Assembly (NCBI RefSeq): GCF_024679245.1
Contig: NC_090174.1
Location: 42,664,188-42,728,187, forward strand
Reading direction: 5' to 3'
DNA length: 64,000 nucleotides
Origin: Pseudorasbora parva
Lineage: Eukaryota > Chordata > Actinopteri > Cypriniformes > Gobionidae
Shown: piece after piece, positions 54,518 through 64,000 of the stretch
Numbering within the stretch: position 1 is the stretch's first letter
Layout of the letters: each line of letters begins with the position of its first letter
Position numbers and translations under genes: made by a program
Notes under the pieces: generated by a model
What the model saw: only the letters and a program-made list of their open reading frames with translations
Database searches by the model: none
Told to the model about the DNA's origin: nothing

Positions 54518-57250
54518 TAAGAAGAGCATAATCGGACCTTGTGCCATATCCCGGTAAGCGTACACACACTGCAGACAGGGCTTGGAGCATGGCCTTAGTG
54601 AAGCCCACACCTTGACTCTCCTGCGCGGGGTCCGGGGTGTTTCTGGAAAAGGCAGAGGTGAGATTCTTATGACTCCTTTAGTGTGTCAAATCATCATATA
54701 TATAGACAGGTTTCTTGTCTACAAACAATACTGGATGCGCACAGGTGTAAAACCACCAAGTCTAGTAGTCCCTGAAGCTCATGAAGGCAAACTATGACAT
54801 ATATTCCTGTTTAATTCAAAATATTCACAAATATTCATGAATTATATGATATATTCAGATGTGCAATGAGGAATAGTGTTGTGTCTTTTAAATACATTTA
54901 TGATGATCATGTTGGTTGATGGGCCTATAACAAGCGATGAGTTTCCACTGCAATTCAGAAAATCTGCTGGATTTACATGATGTAAATGTAGAAATACATG
55001 ATGTAAATTCATGTTGTGAATTAGCTTTAGCTAAAAACACTACGATGCATGCAGCACAGGCCAAAAGTTTGGACACATTAATATTTGTAATGTTTTTGAA
55101 AGTAGTTTCTTCTGCTCATCAAGCCTGCGTTTATTTGATCAAAAATACAGAAAAAAATGTAATATTGTGATAAATTATTACAACTTAAAATAATAGGTTT
55201 TCAATTTATTATACTTTAAATGATCATTTATTTCTGTGATGCAAAGCTGAATTTTCAGGATCGTTACTCCAGTCTTCAGTGTCACATGACCCTTCAGAAA
55301 TCATTCTAATATGATGATTCATTTTCAAAGTTGAAAACAGTTCTGCTGCTTAATATTTTTCATAACATGTGATACTTGTTTATAATACTCTGATGAATAA
55401 AAAGTAAAAAATAAAAGAAAAAAGAAGCAAATGTTTTCAAAATAGAAATCTTTTGTAACAACAATTTACACTACTGGTCAGTAATTATTATTATTTTTTA
55501 ATAAATCAATAATTTTATTCAGCAAAAATGTGTTAAATTTATAAAAAATGATAGTAAAGGAGATTTAAATTATTTGAAAATATTCTCTCTTTAAACTTTT
55601 GATCAGCTGATGAACGGCCTGTTTGAGCTTAAATGCAGTTTTCAATAAATTGCCTACTCTCTATTTTTTGTCTCTTGCTCCTGTTTCTTCTTTTGGCATT
55701 TTGAAGCAGCGCTTACAACCCGGTTATGATCCACTAGTGTGAAATGTATAAAAATTGCAATGCACCCCCTGGTCTTAAGATTTTGTTCAGACATACAGGC
55801 ATACATACATTCATATACACATACATACATATACACAAACACATCTTTGTGGGGACCCTCCATGGACTAAATGGTTTTTATACCATACAAACTGTACATT
55901 CTATTCCTCAACACTGCCCCTAAACCTACCCATCACAGGAAACATTCTGCATTTTTACTTTCTTAAAAATCTCATCCTGTATGATTTACAAGCCTTTTGA
56001 AAAGTGGGGGCCGCTGGCTGGTTTTACTGGGTTTTAGGTTTTACTATCCTTATGGGGACATTTGGTCCCCACAATGTAATATAAACAAGGACACAGACAC
56101 GGACACGGACACACCCACACAGACGCACAACACTCAATATACATTAATCGAGTCTTTAGTGTCGCATGATCCTTCAGAAATCATTCTAACATTTGTCATC
56201 TAACATGACGCATTTGATGAACAAAAAAGTAAAAGAAAGAACAATTTATTTGGAATAGTTGTCTAAAACCACCTGATTATAAAGCTTGGAAGATATAAGG
56301 TTTAAGAACTGAAATAAGACGAGACCATTTACCATTACTTACATTTTAAATTAAAAACCCATACTGATGAATACATAATTATTATGAATGTAAATAGGTT
56401 CATAATGTCTAATGAGATTTCTCTGTTTCATTCTCATAAATGATCTAAAAGGTCATTGCTGACATGGGAAGGCTACCAGTCTGTTTCTGACAAGTTTCTG
56501 TTTCTAGCAAAAGTGCTAAAATAAAAAGGAAATGTATTATAAAACCACAATGCTTAATATAGACGTAAACCGTGGATTTATCCAACGTTGCTTTTTAATA
56601 TCTAATTTCATTATGATATGCTGCCTGGGTTTACCTTATAAAACCTGAGGAAATAAAAAAGGTTTCAAAAATCATGCTGCTGGTACTTCAAAGATTCTAT
56701 ATAGTAACTATCTCAAAATGTATTTGTTTTGTGTCTCAAGTGCTTCTTGAGGATCAAAGAGGATGGATATTAGTTTGATTGTTTAAGAAAGATAAAAGTA
56801 GATGGAAGATGAAGAGAAACGGAAAAAAGCAAAAGAATAGCGATTTTCATAATGAAGCCGCATGCACACTTACAGCTCTTCATTATTGAGGATATGGAGC
56901 AGTTCCTGCACTAAGCCATCAGAGGGCAGTGTTTTGCTCACTACACTGGTGAACAGCTGTTTGCCATGCTGCAGTTTTCTCCAAGGAGTTTCCAGAAGAG
57001 AGTTACTCAACCCATAGATTCCTGCTGAAACAAACACAATCATCCATCACTTCCTGTGAGTTTTGAGACACTCCCACCAATCTGGTGCTGAATGAGTGAA
57101 AGTGGTCTGTAATGCAGACGGTAGGTGTACCACAGCAAACAGCAGTGCTTTATGCAAACGCTAACAGAGGGACTGAACAAACCTGCTTTGAGATGAATGG
57201 GCTCCGAACTGCCCTTGTTTCCATAGTAACACAATGTGTCTTCATTGGCC
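54232..57250 (-). CDS. tango2: Transport and Golgi organization protein 2 homologue, last four coding exons (partial)
   Basis: Exons in transcript order: 57183-57250, 56874-57021, 54538-54642, 54232-54352. Phases agree and the frame ends in a stop. Motifs follow TANGO2 order: [86 protein letters not shown], and [11 protein letters not shown] at the C terminus. About 145 residues are present; human TANGO2 is 276, so the N-terminal half, including the Cys2 expected for this NRDE/Ntn-hydrolase-like family, is not in view and I could not find it up to 64000. TANGO2 loss in people causes metabolic crises, and roles in haem and lipid handling have been proposed. The donor of the exon at 54538 is an unusual GTCCGA. 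Confidence 0.92.
54452..54514. repeat. (GA)n microsatellite, about 31 units
   Basis: Uninterrupted GA dinucleotides. On the transcribed (minus) strand of tango2 this is a (TC)n run starting 23 bases after the donor of the exon at 54538-54642. Confidence 0.95.
55070..55610 (+). repeat. Abundant dispersed repeat, long copy
   Basis: Starts near GGCCAAAAGTTTGGACACAT and contains TTCTGCTCATCAAGCCTGCG, then CAGTCTTCAGTGTCACATGA, and AACAGTTCTGCTGCTTAATA. It belongs to the family seen at 8780, 31360, 32640 and 41380 and gives its longest copy in the window. A short piece recurs at 56155-56200. It occupies most of the tango2 intron between exons at 54642 and 56874; the rest of that intron is unremarkable. 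Confidence 0.6.
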
Positions 57251-57364
57251 CTGTATCCAACAGCAAGAGACAAAAAAACGAGTTAGTGCTCCCTGCTAAA
57301 AGACAAACACATATTTACAGCTACATAACATATTTCATTTCCACGTTTCGTTTATATTATTTTG

Positions 57365-57691
<327 letters not shown>

Positions 57692-58789
57692 TTAGAAACT
57701 TATTACTCCTTATGGAACTATGGTGATACAGCCATGTGTTTTTGAGAGCACAGAATCAAAATTTTATTGGCCCAGGAGACTAGGGAGGACGGCTATGAAA
57801 AGAGAAATGGCCAATTTAGGGTTTCTGAAAGACTTTGAGAGGGACATCAATAATGCTGGTGGAACAGTTTGGAAGGGATGGCAAACCACGACGAAGAGAA
57901 AGACAGACAGAAAGGAAAGGACTTCAGAAGCCCTCAGAACTCTGGAGTATAGAGCCTGTTGTATAAGTACTAGGGATAAAATAAGTATGCAGAATACGTA
58001 TGCAAAATGCTGACTTTCAGTAAAACCACATCTGTTTTAGGAATCTTCAAATAATGTTTATTAATGGCATTTTGCTGAGCTACTTTACTTTCTTTAGGAG
58101 GATTAAGTGCACAGAGGAGATGCGATTACAAAATATATTTTCTCTCTGTATTCGGTTTCCCAACATATTTTTATATTATATACTTATAAAGTTTGTTCCA
58201 GTCCTGGATGCTGATTGGTAAAAATTCCCATAATGCTAAAACACACTATATAGTAAAGAAACAAAACACCTCCCCCCTATCATGTCATCGGGGTAACACA
58301 ACAAACAAAATTACTTAATACTCTTATCCATCTTCACTAATGCATTGATTAAATTCAAAAACTCTAAAGACTAGGGCATAACGGCCAAACAGCCTTCAAA
58401 TTATGTATAAATGCATCGTTTTAATTGCTAGAAAACCAACAATTAGATCAAGTTAAAAATATTATTTTATACTGGATGCTTCCGTACATTTAGGACATTG
58501 CAAATAAACTCAAATAGTAACTTTTTGTTTACCAGTTTTAACCACAATGCCAATGTGATTTTGCTTTGAGAGACCAAGCATCACATGGCCAAAACATTCA
58601 GTCAACTAGTCAGCAGACAAAATATTTTTACGGTTACACACCCATGTTTCGAGAATCTAATTTTAACTACACCCATAACAGTAACATTATCCAGCCACAC
58701 CCATAAATGCCACACATTCTTATAATATACAGGGGGAAAAAAGTTTAAAAGATTTATCAGGTCATATATAATCTCATACATTTAAAAAA

Positions 58790-59179
58790 AAAACTTTTTT
58801 ATTTCTCCCCATTTTAATATTTTTTTCCTTAAGTCCAGTTGTTAGAATGCTTGTACAATGCACAGAAGTCGACAACTTTCTACAAAGCCAAAAGCTACAG
58901 ACCTCCAAACTTTGTGTTGCCTTCAGATTTGCTCGAGAACAGTGTGTAGAGAGCTTTGTGGAATGGGTTTCCACGGCTGAGCAGCTGCATCCAAGCTTTA
59001 CATCACCACAAAGTGTGGGATACAGTGGGGTAAAGAACGCCACCACTGGACTCTAGATCAGTGGAGACATGTTCTCTGGAGTTACAAATCACTCTTCTGT
59101 CTGGCAATCTGATTGACGAGTTTGGGTTTGATTGGGTTTGCATTGTGACAAGTGTAATGTTTGGTGGAGGGGGGATTAT

Positions 59180-59215
<36 letters not shown>

Positions 59216-60718
59216 TAAGGGGTTAGGCTAGTCCCTTATTTCCAGTGAAAGCAACTCTTAAGGGGGTCGCACACCAGACGCGAAGCTCAGCGCCGTGCAG
59301 TGCCATGTCTTTAAAATTCGAACACATTGTTTTCAATGAGTGTACGCACACCAGCGGCGGCATTCAGCGCCTGTCCACGGCGACTCAGGAAGTTGTTCAA
59401 AATCCTGCCGCGCCACAGAGCTCCATTTCAAGGTTTTAGGGCTGTCCTCGACTAAGGATTTAGACATTCGAATCAGAATTGTCGAATCTCTCTATGTTAG
59501 ACCGATAGTCGAATCATCTATGTGTGTGTGAATGGGTTGGGAGGGGCACGACACTTGTCAGCAGAAGGGTAAAACTATTTTTGTTTTCCTTTACACACAG
59601 CACACAGCAAACACTTTTAATAAAGCGACCAAAACTGCCTGCCAACTCATAGACGAACTGACAATGGCTTTCTTATTTAGGTTTAAATAGCCTAAAAGGT
59701 AATGTGGTGGATAAACATTCATAAACCGTTTTCTCATAACATGTAAAAGCCGCGATCGAAAAACAGAACATCACACAAATATATAAAAACATTTTGATAA
59801 ATAAACCTAAAAAAAATACCTGCATAGAGAGGAAAAGAACACTTTGAGTGTGTTTACATGCAAGTTCTTAAGCCGCTTGTGCCTAAAGCGGGTGAAGGAC
59901 GCGAAGCTCAGCCCCGTGCCTCAGGATCTCACTCACACCGCCACCTGACGCGCACATTATGTACGCGAGCTCAATTTTGAATTGACTGACAGATGAGCTG
60001 CACGAAAGCGCTCTGTGTTGCAGCAGGATTTTAAACAACTTCCTGAGTGGCCGAGGACAGGCGCTGAATGCTGCCGCCGGTGTGTGTACACTCATTGAAC
60101 GTGTTCTTCTAATTTTAAAGGCGCGGTGCGAAGCTCTGCGCCCTTATAGGGGTCGCACACCGATGCTCAGCTCAGCGCTGCGACACGTCTTTAAAATATT
60201 GAGCACCCCCATACTGCCAAAATGGTATGATCCTCATTTCATAACACCCGCGAAGATTCGACCGTGAGATCGGTGGTCGAATCAGTCTCCGCATATCGAT
60301 GCATCGAATCTTCGACTTTTCGGGGTCACCCCTACAAGGTTTAATATTACATTTATATTACATTTCCCTCAAATCGTCAATCTACATACTGATTTCACAC
60401 TGTGCTACAAGATACACCCATTGTGCAGCTCTTGTCAGAAGTCGATTCAAAATTCATCTTGCGCGTATATAATGAGATACCTGAGATGCGGCGCTGCGCG
60501 GTGCTGAACTTCGTGTCTGGTGTGCGACCCTCTACAAATCCTTCAGCATACCAAGATTCTGACCTCAACCTGATAGAACACCTTTGGGATGAATTAGACC
60601 GGAGACTCTGATAAACACGAAATTGAATGACATCCAATTCTTAATCCGTAGGGTTTATTATGGAGTGTTTATTATGTAAAGGCAGGCGTCCCAATTTTTT
60701 TGGGTAATATAGTGTATA
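58790..60718 (+). pseudogene. Tc1-like transposase relic in two pieces
   Basis: Piece one, about 58840-59262, has the wording of a salmonid/cyprinid Tc1-like transposase, broken by frameshifts and a 32-base poly(T) run (59182-59213). Piece two, about 60535-60718, begins CAGCATACCAAGATT, includes CCTGATAGAACACCTTTGGG (the conserved PDLNPIEHLW motif) and ends near TTTTGGGTAATATAGTGTA. The part between (59262-60530) is unrelated inserted DNA. No functional protein can be made. Confidence 0.75.
59262..60534. mobile_element. GC-rich DNA transposon(s) inserted in the Tc1 relic
   Basis: The left end GGGGTCGCACACCAGACGCG and the right end GTGTCTGGTGTGCGACCC are inverted. Inside, AGGGCTGTCCTCGACTAAGG near 59446 and CTTCGACTTTTCGGGGTCAC near 60313 suggest another inserted element. 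A further copy of the GGGGTCGCACACCGATGCTC terminus lies near 60150. CpG content is higher than in the surroundings. The nesting order is not fully resolved. Confidence 0.55.
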
Positions 60719-61233
60719 ACGTTACTCTTTAAAAGTACAACTGCAGTAAAAAGTACAACATTATGCTTTAGAATGTATTGAAGTAAAAGTTTTCCAAAGA
60801 AAAACACTGATTAAGTAAATATACTTAAAAATACTTCACAACTGTTCACCTCTGATATATGGCTCCAATGCAGTTTTTAACAGCTCCATCCTTTAAAGTA
60901 GCCTCTGTTTTGATTCTGTCAGAATGTAATTCAGGCTTTGCACAATCCAAGCTGAAATGTGCCACTCAAACTGTGAAGTGAAATTGGACTAAAATGATCG
61001 GCAGGTGTTACATCAGCCACTCTTTCCTAAAGTTGAGACCTTTCAGACGGATACAGACAGCCAGGAGGAGCACAAAGTTTGGCAGACAGTACCTACCGGT
61101 ATCTTACTTCCTCTCTATTACCCTACCGTGATTGAAAAGGCATTGCTGACATGCAAATGTTAAAAAAATCATTTGAACATACTACCGGATTTCTACTGAT
61201 ACAAAGCGTAATGCTAAATCGCTGAAGTAACCC

Positions 61234-61447
<214 letters not shown>

Positions 61448-62561
61448 CTTGGTAAGCGACTTGTTTTAAAAAAAACCCAGAATGAACAGTTTATGAACTT
61501 TGAATGAACTTTGATCGCCAAAGATCAAAGGAAATTTGATTTCTCATGAGACTTGAAATAATCTACATACACTATATGTGAAGAATACCAAACCTGATAA
61601 AACAAGCAAGTAAATGTTTCAATGGGCTGAAATATAATATAAACCATTAGACTATTATCAGTTTTGTCAGTCACATCCCTGTAGAGGAACAAAAAAATCT
61701 CTTTATTCTTTTGGAAATGCCATCTCTATTTACAGAAGACAGCTGTATTGATTTCAGCACAAAATGGCCATTGTAATTTCTCAGTTTATCTGGACATGTA
61801 TCATTTTGTTCTTTGTGGCTGAGGAAAGAAAGGGAGAGTACAATAAGCTCAATAATGATCTTGTTTATTAAAAGGGTAAACAAATGAATAACACTCCCCA
61901 TGGCTATCACTTTCTGTTCCATTACTGAGTTTGGGATTCTGAGTGGCGTTCCAATGTATTTTCCGTTTACAAATACGGGATTGAAAAGACAGAGATGAAT
62001 GGACAAATATTATCCCGCCAGCCCCTCAGATGACAGCACAGACTTAAGTAATACATCACTACATTAGCAGACAGCCTTTCAGCAAGCTAAAAGATGGGGT
62101 GATGATGTCTTGCCCCAAGTCTCTAGCTCATAGCTCATGTGCTTTGATTAATGTAACTGGAAAAATTAAAAGAAATAAAGAGGACAGTTCTCCTTAAAGG
62201 CACTGTGTAAGATTTTTAGATTAAAATATCCAAAAACCACAATAACAATGTTATATATTTCATTGACCTGTGTACTAAATTATCCCAAACATTTCCAACA
62301 ATGTTTACATCCAGAGAAATCAGCAATTTTAACCAGTGTCACGAACCGTGTCCTTGCATCTCCTGTCAATTACGTCATATCGCTTGATTTTCGTAGAAAC
62401 CATGGAAACACCAAAGATGCTTTAATATAGCATGTATTTTATTAGACAGGCTCTAAACACTAAAGCAACTGTTTGGATATACATTTATAAACAGAAAACA
62501 AATCCTTGTTATACAGCGCAACACTGTTAGGGCCAGATTTACTAACAGTTCGTGTCAGCGC

Positions 62562-63944
62562 TAGTGTTGTAGTCGAGACCAGCCCATTCGAGTCCGAGTC
62601 GAGACCGAGTTCAGAGAGGGTCGAGTCCGAGTCGAGACCGAGTTCAGAGAGGGTCGAGTCCGAGTTGAGACAGAGTTCAGAGAGGGTCGAGTCCGAGTCG
62701 AGACCGAGTTCAGAGAGGGTCGAGTCCGAGTCGAGACCGAGTTCAGAGAGGGTCGAGTCCGAGTCGAGACCGAGTTCAGAGAGGGTCGAGTCCGAGTCGA
62801 GACCGAGTTCAGAGAGGGTCGAGTCCGAGTCGAGACAGAGTTCAGAGAGGGTCGAGTCCGAGGAGACTCCAAAACCCCTTTGCTTCAGTAATTGATGTAC
62901 CGCAGAATTTACACATCGATCTATCCAGCCTAACTTTACAAAGCTGCTGTTTTTCTTTACCTGATCACCTGCTCCAATCTCCCTTTTCTACCCTGCTGGT
63001 ATATTTACCTCAAATCTGTTATAAAAACATGTTAAAAACATGTTAAGAGATTATACACCTCATAACCTTATGAAATTTGTGTATAATCATTCATACAATT
63101 CTAAAGATTATAAAAAGAAAGAAATTAAGTATTAAAAACGCCAGTAACGTTAGGCGGCAGTGATTCACTGTTTAAATGAGCCACTTAAATCGTTCATTCA
63201 TACAATTCGTTCAAAAGTCAGATTAATTTAGGAAAAAACACACATCCACGTGAATACTTTTGTCATTGATAATTACAGACGCTATTGAAAAATGAAATAG
63301 CAAAACAGACGGCTGCTTTGGTAACTTGTTATACTGATATAGCTAAATACATTGCAATTGATTAGCTAGCTAAATATATGTGGTTTGTACTTAGCTATTA
63401 CACACTATTCTCATTCCTCATTCTCAGTACATGCTTTATTTATTTTTTGCATCCCTCTCTGACCAGCAGTTAAATATAGTCCGCTGTGCAGCACTTGTCT
63501 TCATTTTTGGCGCTAACGTTTGCTCTCCCATTCAAACACCACTCACGTTGTTTTGGTAAAAGTGCAACTCATTTGTTGGGCGTTACCAATCGGTTCAATG
63601 GAGGGGGATTATTTTTTGTCCGATTTATTATGACAAACTCATCTTTGATAAGGAACCAAATTACATCTTTTTACATCACCCCAAAAACTACGCCCCTGAG
63701 TCAGGTGCAGTTGCGCTTAAGAAAACCACACATCATTGGAAGTGTCAAACATCAAATATTAACTAGAAATATTAACAGAGTAATAATCATAAATATATTG
63801 AATGGGACTCCAGTGGACTCGGAAATAAGTCCGAGTCCTAACATGTTCGAGTACGAGTCAATTCCGAGTCCATGACGAGACCGAGACCATTAAAATATGG
63901 TCTCGAGACCGAGTCCGAGACCGAGTCTCGAGTACAAATCACTG
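62562..63944. mobile_element. DNA transposon with GTCGAGACC..ends and an internal minisatellite
   Basis: The left end AGTGTTGTAGTCGAGACCAG and the right end CTCGAGTACAAATCACTG are partially inverted. Repeated GAGTCCGAGTCGAGACCGAG words occupy both sub-terminal regions (62585-62865 and 63800-63930). Flanks GTCAGCGC and GCCAGCAC are 6/8 alike, perhaps a decayed 8-base target duplication. An ORF of 129 codons at 63486-63875 has no family I recognise. Confidence 0.5.
62589..62862. repeat. 33-bp minisatellite, about 8 units
   Basis: The unit is CGAGTCCGAGTCGAGACCGA plus GTTCAGAGAGGGT. Because 33 is a multiple of three, both strands carry long open frames of an 11-residue repeat. Variants in units 2 and 8 (GAGACAGAG in place of GAGACCGAG) show the copies are not identical. 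I regard the ORFs as a by-product. Confidence 0.9.
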
Positions 63945-64000
63945 GCCAGCACAAACCCTCTTTTGGCATTAAAAAAAAATACTCTCAGGATTTACTAAAG

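Larger units (their letters stand above)
62526..64000. mobile_element. Outer repeat, cut by an inner element, running off the window
   Basis: GGGCCAGATTTACTAACAG (62532-62550) and the downstream GGCATTAAAAAAAAATACTC, then AGGATTTACTAAAG at the window edge, look like parts of one dispersed element. It is separated by the insertion at about 62562-63944. The right end lies beyond base 64000. Confidence 0.4.

Noticed and set aside
57720..58013. A 97-codon plus-strand frame as a gene
   Set aside because: No recognised family, no exon context, and it is next to a microsatellite on the non-coding strand of tango2.
61671..62006. Possible 5' exon of tango2
   Set aside because: The translation has no match to the known N-terminal wording of TANGO2, and no splice sites give a compatible phase.
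62506..62895. A 129-codon frame with 11-residue repeats
   Set aside because: It is a by-product of a 33-bp minisatellite inside a transposon. The opposite strand is equally open.

Overview
This window looks like teleost chromosomal DNA, most probably from a cyprinid (carp, goldfish or zebrafish relative). The evidence is split genes with GT-AG introns, AT-rich intergenic DNA, long (AT)n and (GATA/GACA)n microsatellites, and dispersed repeats of kinds common in cyprinid genomes. I see no bacterial operons, CRISPR arrays, or intact viral or transposase genes. All names come from protein features recognised by eye; no database was searched.

Layout. (1) 233-6490, minus: a complete ten-exon transcobalamin-family gene (tcn2-like, 421 aa). 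It is head to head with ccdc117 (7563-9563, plus, five coding exons), across about 0.5 kb that probably holds both promoters. (2) 10850-12033: a 1.2 kb TTAA-flanked transposon between two converging genes. (3) 12138-29316, minus: a 27-exon gene for a 1063-residue coiled-coil protein that I could not assign to a family. All 27 exons splice in one open frame. Its large intron at 13695-18814 holds a transposon nest at least three deep. (4) 31071-33849, plus: rnf181, a RING-H2 ubiquitin ligase of 156 aa, running away from the coiled-coil gene. (5) 37915-47848, minus: tmem150a, a six-pass membrane protein of 290 aa, tail to tail with rnf181 as I recall for human chromosome 2p11. Its 6 kb intron is a second transposon nest. 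(6) 54232-57250, minus: the last four coding exons of tango2; its 5' exons must lie beyond base 64000. (7) 57300-64000: tango2 intron or upstream DNA made of microsatellites, a broken Tc1-like element and other DNA transposons.

The genes are unrelated housekeeping-type genes: vitamin B12 carriage, a nuclear coiled-coil factor, a probable cytoskeletal or centrosomal protein, ubiquitination, phosphoinositide-kinase support, and haem or metabolic homeostasis. They are not an operon or one pathway. The points of most interest are the unassigned coiled-coil gene and the transposon nests. A second copy of the host element at 51726-52158 supplies a pre-insertion site, so the insertion order can be read inside this window. 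I found no clearly new biological system.
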